From Streptomyces sp. GESEQ-35 (GTDB lineage Bacteria; Actinomycetota; Actinomycetes; Streptomycetales; Streptomycetaceae), in assembly GCF_017948485.1 (NCBI RefSeq), contig NZ_JAFFSX010000019.1, forward strand, positions 124,001 through 188,000: DNA of 64,000 nucleotides, in the 5' to 3' direction. The position numbers were made by a program, and so were the translations under genes. The notes under the pieces were generated by a model. That model made no database searches and had not been told where the DNA came from. It worked only from the letters and a program-made list of their open reading frames with translations. Below, piece after piece: positions 8,495-16,897 of the stretch (positions within the stretch are counted from its first letter, which is position 1; each line of letters begins with the position of its first letter).

Positions 8495-9304
8495 TTGCCC
8501 GAGGGCCACACGATTCACCGGCTGGCGCTGGACTACGCGCACCGTTTCTCCGGCCAAGCGACGCACGTCACAAGCCCCCAGGGCAAGTTCTCCGACGCCG
8601 CAGCCCTCCTCACCGGCGGAGTCCTCCACCGCGCCGACGCCCACGGCAAACACCTCTTCCTCGGCTTCCGGGACGCCGACTGGATCCACATCCACCTCGG
8701 CCTCTTCGGCAAGGTGACCTTCGGCGACGCCCCCGCACCCCCGCCGACGGACACCGTCCGGCTCCGCCTCGCGAACAGTTCGTCGTACGTCGATCTCCGC
8801 GGCCCCACGACCTGCGCCCTGATCACGGACGCCGAGAAGGACGCGATACACGACCGCCTCGGCCCGGACCCCCTGCGCACGGACGCCGACCGGGACGCGG
8901 CCTACCGCCGTGTGTCCCGCAGCCGCACCACCATCGCCGCGCTCCTCATGGACCAGAAGGTCATCGCCGGCGTCGGCAACGTCTACCGCGCCGAGGTCCT
9001 CTTCCGGCACGGCATCGACCCCTACCGCGCGGGCAAGGACATCACCGCGGCCGAGTGGGACGCGATCTGGGCCGACCTCGTCGAGCTGATGCACGAGGGC
9101 GTCCGCAACAACCGCATCGACACCGTCCGCCCGGAACACACCCCGGAGGCGATGGGCCGTCCGCCCCGCGTCGACGACCACGGCGGCGAGGTCTACGTCT
9201 ACCGCAGGGCCGCCCTGCCCTGTCACATCTGTGGCGGCGAGATCCGCACCGCCGATCTCGCCGCCCGTAACCTCTTCTGGTGCCCGAACTGCCAGCAGCG
9301 CTGA
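8495..9304 (+). CDS. Fpg/Nei family DNA glycosylase/AP lyase
   Basis: The start is placed at TTG 8495 so that the mature protein begins PEGHTIHR: in this family the N-terminal proline after Met removal is the catalytic nucleophile and the next Glu is essential. A GTG at 8471 would bury the proline behind eight residues and lies inside a repeat. AAGGA at 8480-8484 is a suitable ribosome site. The 269-residue enzyme also shows the beta-hairpin lysine (AHGKHLF), the helix-two-turn-helix (MDQKVIAGVGNVYRAEVLF) and a C-terminal zinc finger (CHIC, then CPNC). It excises oxidised bases; the PEGHTIHR start is closer to actinobacterial Nei than to Fpg. Confidence 0.93.
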   Translation: MPEGHTIHRLALDYAHRFSGQATHVTSPQGKFSDAAALLTGGVLHRADAHGKHLFLGFRDADWIHIHLGLFGKVTFGDAPAPPPTDTVRLRLANSSSYVDLRGPTTCALITDAEKDAIHDRLGPDPLRTDADRDAAYRRVSRSRTTIAALLMDQKVIAGVGNVYRAEVLFRHGIDPYRAGKDITAAEWDAIWADLVELMHEGVRNNRIDTVRPEHTPEAMGRPPRVDDHGGEVYVYRRAALPCHICGGEIRTADLAARNLFWCPNCQQR

Positions 9305-9311
9305 CCAGCCG

Positions 9312-10565
9312 TCAGAACCCGTGCGGCAGCCAGGGCACCACGGTCGACGCGAACCCCACGGACGCCTCCGTCAGCGCCCCCTCCCGCAGCTCCCGCACCC
9401 GTCCGGCAGTCCCCAGCGCGGCCAGGGTCACGCCGCCGAGATAGGCCGCCCCCAACTCCCGTACGGACAACGCGAGATCGGCCGCATCCTCCGTACGCTC
9501 GCAGGACGCCCCCTTCGCGTCACCGGTGAGCCGCCAACGCCCCGTGTTCCAGGGGCAGAACGCGTCCTCGACCTCGAACACCACGTCCACCGGGGCCTGA
9601 TACGTCCGTGCTTCGAGCGCTGCCCCCACGTCCACCAGCCGTACGTGCAGCGAGTCCCGCACCTGGAGCGAACAGCGTCGGATGTCGGACACCAGGTACT
9701 GCCACGCCTCGTCCAGCGGCCGCCCGTGCGCAGTCAGTGTCGAGGTGAGGTCGATGTCGAACAGGAAACGCCACAGCGCGGCGTGCGCCGCCGGGTCCAG
9801 CCCGTACGTGTCCCGCAGCTGCACCGTGCCCTTGGGCCCGGTGATGTCCCACTCGGGCTTCACATGGAAGCGCGCATACCCGACGACCTCGCCGTCCCGC
9901 TCCGCCACCACGCACTGAAGTGGTGACGCACCCTCCCGTCCGCTCTCCGGGTCGAGCAGCCCGAGCCGCTCCCAGCCGGGCTGCCGGGCCAGCATGCCCG
10001 GCCGCAGCGACACCGCCCGCGCGTACACCGACTCACACGCGTCGAGCACGTCGGCCGGCGCCGCGTACCGCAGCCGTACGTCATCGGTGCCGGGCGGCAC
10101 GGACAGCCGTACGCGACTCGTGTCGATCTCGATGTTGGCGTTGTGGGTCGCGACGCCATAGCCGAACCGGCCGTAGATCTCGGGCTCGGAGGCGGTCAGT
10201 ACGGCCAGCGGCTCGCTCCACGAGCGGACGTCGTCCAACTGCCGTCGCATCATCGCCGTCAGCAGCCCGCGCCGCCGATGGGTGGCGGCCACGCTGACCA
10301 TGGTGACGCCCGCCGCGGGCACCGAGGCGCCGCCGGGCACGGTCAGCCGGAAGCTGTACGCCCCGGCCGTCCCGACGCACACGTCACCGTCCCAGGCCCC
10401 GATCGAACGGTTCAGTTCGGTGAGCGTGTGGTCCAGCTCCCGCTCCTCGGCCGGCTCGGGGACCCCGCCGAAGGCACGGATCAGGGTGTCGAACCAGGTG
10501 TCCCACTCGTCCTGACGCAGCACCCGCAGTTCGGTCGCGGCGTCCTTTGCGCTGTCTGTGCCCAT
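9312..10565 (-). CDS. Eis-like GNAT N-acetyltransferase with SCP2-type C-terminal domain
   Basis: The 417-residue length and domain order match the Eis family: an N-terminal GNAT domain, a second GNAT-like domain and a sterol-carrier-like C-terminal domain. The acetyl-CoA loop is in VAATHRRRGLLTAMM near residues 93-107. The Eis active-site motif YGRFGYG is present, with the tyrosine used as general acid, and the protein ends in Phe, whose carboxylate is catalytic in characterised Eis enzymes. Eis proteins acetylate amines, including aminoglycosides, at several positions; the natural substrate here is unknown. It converges with the glycosylase gene with only seven bases between stops. Confidence 0.88.
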   Translation of the reverse strand: MGTDSAKDAATELRVLRQDEWDTWFDTLIRAFGGVPEPAEERELDHTLTELNRSIGAWDGDVCVGTAGAYSFRLTVPGGASVPAAGVTMVSVAATHRRRGLLTAMMRRQLDDVRSWSEPLAVLTASEPEIYGRFGYGVATHNANIEIDTSRVRLSVPPGTDDVRLRYAAPADVLDACESVYARAVSLRPGMLARQPGWERLGLLDPESGREGASPLQCVVAERDGEVVGYARFHVKPEWDITGPKGTVQLRDTYGLDPAAHAALWRFLFDIDLTSTLTAHGRPLDEAWQYLVSDIRRCSLQVRDSLHVRLVDVGAALEARTYQAPVDVVFEVEDAFCPWNTGRWRLTGDAKGASCERTEDAADLALSVRELGAAYLGGVTLAALGTAGRVRELREGALTEASVGFASTVVPWLPHGF

Positions 10566-10727
10566 GACCCATGCCTATCAGGGCATTGCGGGACGAGCGA
10601 GGGAATTTCTCCGCGGTGGAGGCGCGATGGGTTTCTGTGAAGTTCACTGTGAAGTCGAGCCTCGGACGGGGGACAAGTGGGACCTCCCGTGCCAAGCGGC
10701 TGGTCGGATGGATAGGGTCCCGAACTA

Positions 10728-11909
10728 ATGGCAGCAGGACGAGAGCGGCGCACGGCGGCCGAGACGTTCACGGCCCGGTTGAAGATGCACTTGCACCGGG
10801 TCCGCACAGGCCTGCGCAGAAGCGCCGTCGACTACTTCCGCGGCGACGGCTCGGACTGGGTCGCGCTGGCCGGACTGCTGCTCACCATCCCGCTGATCAC
10901 GGTCACCACGCTCGCCAACTCGGTGTGGTGCTCACCGGCCGCGCTGGTCCTCCCGATCGTCGCCGGCGGTCTGTTGCTGCGCCCCGCGAGCCTGCTCGGC
11001 CTCTACGCGGCGGCGGCGACCGCGCTGATCGTGGAGTCGGTGCAACTCGGGCCGTACACGGAGGGGCCGTCCCGGGTGACGCCGGGTGTGGTGCTGGTGG
11101 TCGCCGCCTGCGGGTTCTTCGGGCTGCTGATCGCCCAGTTCCGCAGCCGGGTCGGCGTGCCCTGGCGGCGCGGCGGCACGATGCTGTTCGACCTGCGTGA
11201 ACGCATCCGGGTGCAGAGCAAGTTGCCCAAGCTGCCCACGGGGTGGCACCGCGAGATGGCGCTGCGGCCGGCCGGCGGGCAGTCCTTCTCCGGCGACTTC
11301 GTGGTGGCCGCCCGGACGAACGGCGGGCGCACCCTGGAGGTCGTCCTCACGGATGTCTCCGGCAAGGGCATGGACGCGGCATCGCGGGCCCTGCTGCTGT
11401 CGGGCGCGTTCGGCGGCCTGCTGGGCAGCCTGCCCCCGCACGCCTTCCTCCCCGCCGCGAACGGTTATCTGCTCCGCCAGGACTGGGACGAGGGCTTCGC
11501 GACCTCCATCCACCTCGTCCTCGACCTGGACTCCGGCGACTACGAGCTGTACTCCGCGGGGCATCCGCCCGGGCTCCAGCTCAGCGCGGGCAGCGGGCGC
11601 TGGGAGGAGAAGGCGGCGGAGGGGCCGCTGCTGGGTGTGTACGACGGTGCCCAGTTCGACCCGGTGAAGGGCGCTTTGCGTGCCGGTGATGTGTTGATGC
11701 TGTTCACGGACGGTCTGGTGGAAACGTCCGACCGTGACATCGTCGAGGGCATCGACCGCCTCACCGGCGAGGCCGACCGCTATGTCGCCGGCGGCTTCCA
11801 CGGCGCGGCCTGGCATCTGATCGAGGCGGTGGCGAAGGACGTGAACGACGACCGGGCGCTGTTGCTCATTTGCCGTGAGGGACCGACAGCTCAGTCCCTC
11901 ACCCGCTGA
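10728..11909 (+). CDS. membrane PP2C-type Ser/Thr phosphatase (SpoIIE/RsbU family)
   Basis: The 393-residue product has about four hydrophobic spans in residues 40-140, then a SpoIIE/PP2C phosphatase domain. The metal-binding aspartates are visible in FSGDFVVAA, LTDVSGKGMDAA and the later LFTDGLVE and NDDRALLL. Such phosphatases dephosphorylate anti-anti-sigma factors or related partners in stress and development signalling. No PAS, GAF or HAMP domain is seen. A TAGGGT -10-like element ends nine bases before the ATG, so the transcript may be leaderless or nearly so. The convergent acyltransferase gene lies just downstream. Confidence 0.88.
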   Translation: MAAGRERRTAAETFTARLKMHLHRVRTGLRRSAVDYFRGDGSDWVALAGLLLTIPLITVTTLANSVWCSPAALVLPIVAGGLLLRPASLLGLYAAAATALIVESVQLGPYTEGPSRVTPGVVLVVAACGFFGLLIAQFRSRVGVPWRRGGTMLFDLRERIRVQSKLPKLPTGWHREMALRPAGGQSFSGDFVVAARTNGGRTLEVVLTDVSGKGMDAASRALLLSGAFGGLLGSLPPHAFLPAANGYLLRQDWDEGFATSIHLVLDLDSGDYELYSAGHPPGLQLSAGSGRWEEKAAEGPLLGVYDGAQFDPVKGALRAGDVLMLFTDGLVETSDRDIVEGIDRLTGEADRYVAGGFHGAAWHLIEAVAKDVNDDRALLLICREGPTAQSLTR

Positions 11910-11922
11910 ACCGGCAAGACCC

Positions 11923-13071
11923 CTACGCGCGCGCCTTCTCGCGGTCACGCGCCACCTCGGCCGCGTCCCGCTTGAACGCCCACTCCATCTTCGGCTCCAT
12001 CGCGAACCGGAACACCCGCTGTACCGGCGCCGTGCACAACAGGGTGACGACGGCCGCCGCGACGACGGTCACGAAGATCTCGCCGAGCGGACGGTGCAGC
12101 CAGGCGTGGTCGAACCAGCCCTGATAGTCACCGGCCTTGACCAGGAAGCCGTGCAGGAGATAGCCGTACAGCGTGCCCGCGCCGAGCGCCGTGAACCACA
12201 TGTGGCGGCCCGGCACCCACGCGAAGAAGCAGGCGGTCAGCAGCACCGAGCAGCCGAACATCGCGAGCACCATGACCGGCCCGGCCCACCACGGCGCACC
12301 CAGGTTCTGCGCGGCGTCACGGTGGTAGAACCACGAGGTGTTCATCCGCGGCACGGCCCACCAGCCGACCGCCAGCGCCGCCGCGAACACCGGCACGGAC
12401 GCGATCCGCACCGAACGCCGGCGCACCATCCGGAAGTGCTCGGGCTTCATGCACAGACCCAGCACGAAGTAGGGCAGGAACTGCAACACCCGCTGAAGAT
12501 CCAGGTCGTTGCCGATCTCCGGGGTCACCGACGCCAGCATGGCGATGCCGAGCGCGATCGGCAGCGGCCAGCGCACCAGCTTCCAGATCGGGGTCGTCAG
12601 CCGCCAGATGAGCAACGCGCACAGGAACCAGGTGAGGTACCAGGGGTCGAGAAGGCTGATCTCCTGCCCGGAATCACCGGCGATGACGCGCTTGAAGAGC
12701 GGATAGGCCGTCTCGAAGAGGATGTACGGCACCGCCACACCGGTGATCAACCGCTTGAGGCGGTCGGGGCGCATGTCGAAACTGCGCGAGAAAAAGCCGG
12801 AGATGACGATGAAGGCCGGCATATGGAACGAGTAAACGACCGAGTACACGCCCTCGAGGATCCGGCTGTCGCCCTTGAGTGGTTCCCAGGAGTGGCCGAT
12901 CGCCACCAGCACGATCGCCAGGTACTTGGCGTTGTCGAAGAAAGCGTCGCGCTGCTGTTTCTGCTGTTTCTGCGGTGCGCCCGGACTCGGCGCTCCCGAT
13001 GTCGGCGACTGCGCCGGGGGGAGCGGAGTTCGGTTGTGGCCGCTTGTGGGGGACGTGGCAGCGTGGAACAT
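11923..13071 (-). CDS. membrane acyltransferase, acyltransferase 3/fucose 4-O-acetylase-like
   Basis: The 382-residue multi-span protein has the N-terminal acyltransferase-3 signature: FFDNAKYLAIVLVAIGHSWEPL, whose histidine is the presumed catalytic residue, followed by SFHMPAFIVISGFFSR. About ten membrane spans follow. The family O-acetylates extracytoplasmic sugars or envelope polymers using acetyl-CoA. The N-terminal 40 residues are a Pro/Gln/Ser-rich cytoplasmic tail ending in a KQQKQQ repeat. A GTG at 13080 is possible, but the ATG at 13071 has AGGG eight bases upstream and is preferred. A role in decorating wall polymers is inference. Confidence 0.87.
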   Translation of the reverse strand: MFHAATSPTSGHNRTPLPPAQSPTSGAPSPGAPQKQQKQQRDAFFDNAKYLAIVLVAIGHSWEPLKGDSRILEGVYSVVYSFHMPAFIVISGFFSRSFDMRPDRLKRLITGVAVPYILFETAYPLFKRVIAGDSGQEISLLDPWYLTWFLCALLIWRLTTPIWKLVRWPLPIALGIAMLASVTPEIGNDLDLQRVLQFLPYFVLGLCMKPEHFRMVRRRSVRIASVPVFAAALAVGWWAVPRMNTSWFYHRDAAQNLGAPWWAGPVMVLAMFGCSVLLTACFFAWVPGRHMWFTALGAGTLYGYLLHGFLVKAGDYQGWFDHAWLHRPLGEIFVTVVAAAVVTLLCTAPVQRVFRFAMEPKMEWAFKRDAAEVARDREKARA

Positions 13072-13080
13072 CTGAGGCAC

Positions 13081-13514
13081 CCTAGCGTTGTCTGTGGGTT
13101 CCCGTAAAACCCCGACGTCATTACTGCTTTTCCGCCGCGACTACCCAAGTTTCCCTGGAGTTGGCATGGCGGACGACGTGACGGTGAACACAGTGAGGCA
13201 ACTCGATGCGCGGTGGAATGTCCGCTTCCGTTGCCTTTGCGTGCAACAAATCGAATTCCCTGCGAACGCGTTGTGTGGACACCGAAACGAACCGGCCGAA
13301 TTCCTTGCGCAGTTGACTGTCGAATTGCCTTGCAGGCTGTGACTGGGGTGTGAGTCCACCGGACGGATCCGGACTTGTCGGATACAGGTGTGGTGGACGA
13401 TGCGTCACAGGCCGCATACCTGGGCCCTGTTGGTGGCACGATGGTTCTGGCGGGGGTGCGCGGGGCTGCATCCCAGGCCGGGAGAGCGGAACCGACCGTA
13501 GGGTGTGATCAGTT
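13081..13514. other. unusually low-GC intergenic region
   Basis: About 430 bases carry no confident gene. GC at potential third positions is visibly lower than in neighbouring genes, especially 13130-13340 (AAATCGAATTC, GAACCGGCCGAATTC). A 58-codon ORF at 13166-13342 has a GGAG site but not Streptomyces-like codon use. A TAGGGT element at 13499-13504 probably drives the next small gene. Confidence 0.5.
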
Positions 13515-13709
13515 GTGGCCATTTCACTGTCAGTGGTGCTGCTCTTGGCGATCATCCTGGTGGTGATGATCCGGGCGGGGAACATCAAGGCCGGTCCCGC
13601 GGTCGTCGCGGTGCTCTTCGGCTTCTTCCTGGCCTCGACCGGCATGGCCGACGACATCCAGCGCTTCCTGGACTCGATAGCGCAGACGATCAACGAGATC
13701 CAGTTCTGA
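13515..13709 (+). CDS. small membrane protein of unknown function
   Basis: This GTG-started ORF encodes 64 residues: a hydrophobic span at about 3-19, a short basic turn (RAGNIKAG), a second span at about 29-44, then an amphipathic acidic tail ending DSIAQTINEIQF. Third-position GC is Streptomyces-like, in contrast to the preceding region. A TAGGGT -10-like hexamer ends ten bases before the GTG, and no clear ribosome site is seen. The likely topology is a helical hairpin in the cytoplasmic membrane. I do not recognise a family. Confidence 0.7.
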   Translation: MAISLSVVLLLAIILVVMIRAGNIKAGPAVVAVLFGFFLASTGMADDIQRFLDSIAQTINEIQF

Positions 13710-13752
13710 CCGGCTACCCCATGACAACGCGGTGACCCCTTGGCCAACGCCG

Positions 13753-13778
13753 TACGCTCTCTCTGATCAACCAGAGAG
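13753..13778 (+). promoter_or_regulatory. putative -10 element with overlapping dyad
   Basis: TACGCT at 13753-13758 looks like a Streptomyces -10 box. It is immediately followed by CTCTCTG and CAGAGAG (7-base arms, 6-base loop) at 13759-13778, which would lie at the transcript start. The dyad could be an operator or a 5' hairpin for the secreted-protein gene. Confidence 0.45.
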
Positions 13779-13795
13779 TCCGTGGGGGGACATTC

Positions 13796-14581
13796 ATGCG
13801 TACAACCGCGCGCCTTGCCGTGCTCGGAACCGGCGTCGCGCTGGTCGCCACCGCAGCCGGTGCCACCGCCGCCCAGGCGGAGGACGGCGGCTCGGGCAAC
13901 ATCACGATCGACAAGGTCGTCGTCAACGGCGGCAAGCCGGTCGTTGTCGGTACCACCAACGTGGTGTCGGCCAAGGTCTCCGTGACCGCGTCGGACGACT
14001 CGGGCATCGTCGAGACCACGTACATCAGCGCCTACGGTCCGTCGCCGAACTACGCACAGATCTGGTACGACGACGGCGAGATCACGTGCGTCAGGGCGAG
14101 CGCCACCACGTCGACCTGCACGGGCGCGCTGACGTTCGACCCGCAGGCCTCGACCGGCGTCGTCACCAACGGCGCGGCCGCCACCTGGCGCCTCGCCACG
14201 CTGGTCTCCGCCAACGACTACGACTACATCCACCGGGACGCGGCCACCACGTTCAAGGTGCAGCGCGCCTCGAAGCTGACGGTCAACGCCTCGCCGGAGC
14301 CCGTGAAGAAGGGCAGGACCGTCACGGTCACCGGCAAGCTCTCCCGGGCCAACTGGGAGGACAACCAGTACCACGGCTACACGAACCAGTCGGTGAAGCT
14401 TCAGTTCCGCAAGAAGGGCAGCACCACCTACACCACGGTGAAGACGATCAAGTCCAACTCGACGGGCAACCTCAAGGCGACCGTCACCGCCTCCACCGAC
14501 GGCTACTTCCGCTACAGCTTCGCGGGCACGACGACGACTCCGGCGGTCAGCGCGACCGGCGACTTCGTAGACGTCCGATAG
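13796..14581 (+). CDS. secreted protein with Ig-like/adhesin-type repeats, function unknown
   Basis: The 261-residue product has a classical signal peptide (MRTTARLAVLG, then hydrophobic, with cleavage after AAQA near residue 28). Two beta-rich modules follow: one around residues 35-150 with a Cys pair (ITCVR and STCTG), and one at about 160-261 with the KLTVNASPEPVKKGRTVTVTGKL pattern common in actinobacterial extracellular beta-sandwich domains. No catalytic motif is evident. The ATG has a GGGGGGA ribosome site. A long hairpin follows the stop. A structural or binding role outside the cell is the most that can be said. Confidence 0.8.
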   Translation: MRTTARLAVLGTGVALVATAAGATAAQAEDGGSGNITIDKVVVNGGKPVVVGTTNVVSAKVSVTASDDSGIVETTYISAYGPSPNYAQIWYDDGEITCVRASATTSTCTGALTFDPQASTGVVTNGAAATWRLATLVSANDYDYIHRDAATTFKVQRASKLTVNASPEPVKKGRTVTVTGKLSRANWEDNQYHGYTNQSVKLQFRKKGSTTYTTVKTIKSNSTGNLKATVTASTDGYFRYSFAGTTTTPAVSATGDFVDVR

Positions 14582-14593
14582 CCGCGTACTGAG

Positions 14594-14649
14594 AACGCCG
14601 AAGGCCCAGGGAGAGGAAAGCGACCTCTCGCCTGGGCCTACGGCGTTTG
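14594..14649. terminator. long hairpin terminator between the secreted-protein gene and tRNA-Gly
   Basis: AACGCCG/AGGCCCAGG arms pair with CCTGGGCCT/CGGCGTT through an inner GAGAGG-CCTCTC stem. It sits between the convergent secreted-protein gene and tRNA-Gly and probably terminates both. Confidence 0.8.
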
Positions 14650-14650
14650 G

Positions 14651-14721
14651 AGCGGGCGACGGGAATCGAACCCGCGTAGCTAGTTTGGAAGACTAGGGCT
14701 CTACCATTGAGCTACGCCCGC
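14651..14721 (-). tRNA. tRNA-Gly (anticodon UCC)
   Basis: The minus strand folds into a cloverleaf. Acceptor stem GCGGGCG pairs with CGCCCGC, the D-loop contains AATGGTAGAGC, the anticodon loop is CTTCCAA with TCC, and the T arm contains GGTTCGATTCC. The discriminator base is T and CCA is not encoded. It decodes GGA/GGG glycine codons. Confidence 0.95.
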
Positions 14722-14885
14722 ACAGCATGCGCCGCAGGTCAGATGACCGCGGCACTGCACGTATCGTAGCGGGTCGGTCCCCTTCGCCGCACACCCCATT
14801 CCCGCCCGCGCCCCCGCCCGGTGTGTGCTCGGGAAATGCGGGGGCCGCACTGCCGGCGGGCATGTACCCTACGTGTCGCACCAGA

Positions 14886-14962
14886 CGGGGTGTGGCGCAG
14901 CTTGGTAGCGCGTCCGCTTTGGGAGCGGAAGGCCGTGGGTTCAAATCCCGCCACCCCGACCA
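14886..14962 (+). tRNA. tRNA-Pro (anticodon UGG)
   Basis: The cloverleaf has acceptor stem CGGGGTG paired with CACCCCG, anticodon stem TCCGC/GCGGA with loop TTTGGGA (anticodon TGG), and T arm GGGTTCAAATCCC. Discriminator A is followed by an encoded CCA (14960-14962). It is divergent from tRNA-Gly and lies upstream of tig. Confidence 0.95.
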
Positions 14963-15013
14963 CGTAATGAGGCGTGTACCGACCGTGTACGCGATCACCT
15001 CGCATGATCGCCT

Positions 15014-15042
15014 TTGGGGCGCTCGGCGGCTGCGGCTACTAT
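15014..15042 (+). promoter_or_regulatory. putative tig promoter
   Basis: TTGGGG (15014-15019), a 17-base spacer and TACTAT (15037-15042) fit a housekeeping Streptomyces promoter. It would give a leader of about 135 bases before the tig GTG, containing the repeated words ACTGAA and GTGAAGA. Confidence 0.5.
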
Positions 15043-15184
15043 GCAAGCTGCGCGCCCGTGTGCCTCAGCAGTGAAGATCACTGAAACCCCGGTGAAGAGC
15101 ACTGAAGTCCTCCGGGCGGCGAAATCCGCCGGACCAGTCTGGCTCCGGCAGAAACCAAGAAGTCAGCCACAAGGAGACCGAACC

Positions 15185-16573
15185 GTGAAGAGCGCCGTGG
15201 AGACCCTGAACCCGACCCGGGTTCGGCTCACTGTCGAGGTGCCCTTCGAGGAGCTCAAGGACAGCCTCGACGCGGCGTACAAGAAGATCAACCAGCAGGT
15301 CACGGTGAAGGGCTTCCGCAAGGGCAAGATCCCGGCCCGCGTCATCGACCAGCGGTTCGGCCGCGGTGCGGTTCTGGAGGAGGCCGTCAACGACGCGCTC
15401 CCGAAGTTCTACACCGAGGCGGTCAACGAGGCCGAGATCGACGTCCTGGGTCAGCCCGAGGTCGACATCACGGAGCTGAAGGACGGCGAGACGCTGAACT
15501 TCACCGCCGAGGTCGACATCCGCCCGACCCTCGAGATCCCGGACTTCTCCGGCATCGAGGTCGAGGTCGACGCGGTCGAGGTCGGCGACGAGGACGTGGA
15601 CAAGGCCGTCGAGGAGCTGCGCGAGCGCTTCGCCTCCACCTCCCCGGTCGAGCGTGCCGCCGAGGACGGCGATGTCGTCACGATCGACCTGGAGGCCAAG
15701 GTCGGCGGCGAGATCCTCGAGGACGGCGTCGCGAGCGGCGTCTCCTACACCATCGGCTCCGGCGAGCTGCTCGACGGCATCGACGACGCCGTGAAGGGCC
15801 TGGAGACCGGCGCCGAGGCAACCTTCACCTCCGAGCTCAAGGGCGGCTCCGCGGCCGGCCAGGAGGCCGAGGTCACCGTCAAGGTCAGCCAGGTCGCCGC
15901 GCGCGAACTCCCCGAGCTGGACGACGACTTCGCGCAGCTCGCCTCCGAGTTCGACACGCTCGAGGAGCTCAGGGCCGACAGCCGCAAGCGCCTTGAGAAC
16001 ATGAAGCAGTACGACCAGGCCACGCAGGCCCAGGAGCGCGTCCTGGAGAAGCTGCTCGAGCTGGTCGAGGTGCCCGTCCCCGAGAAGCTGCTCGACGACG
16101 AGATCAACACCCGCAAGCACAACCTCGAGCACCACCAGCTCGGCCAGATGGGCCTCGACCTTCCGAAGTACCTGGAGATCCAGGGCAAGACCGAGGAAGA
16201 GTTCGAGACCGAGACCCGCGAGGCCGCGGTCAAGGGCATCAAGACCCAGTTCGTGCTCGACGAGCTCGTCAAGCAGGAGAAGCTCAACGTCAACCAGGAG
16301 GAGCTCACCGAGCACCTCATGCGTCGCGCCTCCTCCTCCGGCATGTCCCCCGACCAGTTCGCCCAGGCCGTCGTCGAGGGCGGCCAGGTCCCGCTCCTGG
16401 TCGGCGAGGTCGCCCGCGGCAAGGCCCTGGCCGTCGTGGTCGAGAAGGCCACGGTCAAGGACACCAACGGCGAGATCATCGACCTGGACGACGAGGGCGA
16501 CGAGAGCGACGAGGACGGTGCCGCCGAGGCCGCCACGGAGACCGACGCCACCGAGGAGAAGACCGAGGGCTGA
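15185..16573 (+). CDS. tig: trigger factor chaperone
   Basis: The 462-residue product is a ribosome-associated chaperone and peptidyl-prolyl isomerase. The N-terminal ribosome-binding domain contains the signature KGFRKGKIPARVIDQRFG (about residues 41-58, around the usual GFRxGKxP loop). The FKBP-like domain is at about 150-240 and the helical C-terminal domain follows. The C-terminus is a long acidic tail. The GTG at 15185 has AAGGAG at 15171-15176; an in-frame extension upstream lacks family similarity. It precedes clpP1-clpP2-clpX, the classic bacterial order, but a terminator and repeat separate it from clpP1. Confidence 0.97.
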   Translation: MKSAVETLNPTRVRLTVEVPFEELKDSLDAAYKKINQQVTVKGFRKGKIPARVIDQRFGRGAVLEEAVNDALPKFYTEAVNEAEIDVLGQPEVDITELKDGETLNFTAEVDIRPTLEIPDFSGIEVEVDAVEVGDEDVDKAVEELRERFASTSPVERAAEDGDVVTIDLEAKVGGEILEDGVASGVSYTIGSGELLDGIDDAVKGLETGAEATFTSELKGGSAAGQEAEVTVKVSQVAARELPELDDDFAQLASEFDTLEELRADSRKRLENMKQYDQATQAQERVLEKLLELVEVPVPEKLLDDEINTRKHNLEHHQLGQMGLDLPKYLEIQGKTEEEFETETREAAVKGIKTQFVLDELVKQEKLNVNQEELTEHLMRRASSSGMSPDQFAQAVVEGGQVPLLVGEVARGKALAVVVEKATVKDTNGEIIDLDDEGDESDEDGAAEAATETDATEEKTEG

Positions 16574-16600
16574 GCCCACACGGCGCCAAGTAGGTCGTAG

Positions 16601-16638
16601 GGAGGGCCCCGGGGAAGCACCATGCCCCGGGGCCCTCC
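16601..16638 (+). terminator. terminator after tig
   Basis: GGAGGGCCCCGGGG and its complement form a 14-base stem with a ten-base loop, 28 bases past the tig stop. Confidence 0.8.
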
Positions 16639-16663
16639 GCCGTACGGTGGAACAGCGCCCTGA

Positions 16664-16711
16664 AGGGGCGCGGGGAACTGCGCGAGCAACCACGACGGAC
16701 CCGCAGCCGCC
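16664..16711. repeat. Streptomyces short intergenic repeat (GCGGGGAACTGCGCGA type)
   Basis: AGGGGCGCGGGGAACTGCGCG followed by AGCAACCACGACGGACCCGCAG matches copies in this window at 23525-23575 and 60185-60236, and a relative on the other strand at 51724-51800. It lies in the tig-clpP1 gap. Confidence 0.75.
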
Positions 16712-16736
16712 CACTACCTGAGTAACCACGGCGCTA

Positions 16737-16794
16737 CGCCCCGGGCGAACACTCACCTCTCCGGGATTCCCCGAAGGGACCAGCGCGTTAGGGT
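16737..16794. promoter_or_regulatory. clpP1 promoter region with ClgR-like site
   Basis: On the minus strand 16737-16750 reads GTTCGCCCGGGGCG, resembling the GTTCGC...GCG operator of ClgR, the known activator of clpP1-clpP2 in Streptomyces. The spacing is one base longer than the form I recall. TAGGGT at 16789-16794 is a plausible -10, about 100 bases before the clpP1 start. Confidence 0.45.
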
Positions 16795-16897
16795 CCATGA
16801 GTACGGGGGCAGGGGAGTCGGCGAAACCGCCGGAGGCCCCCGGCAGGGATTACGTGAAGACGGCCCGGACGCCGTCGTAAGACGAGCAGGTGGATAC

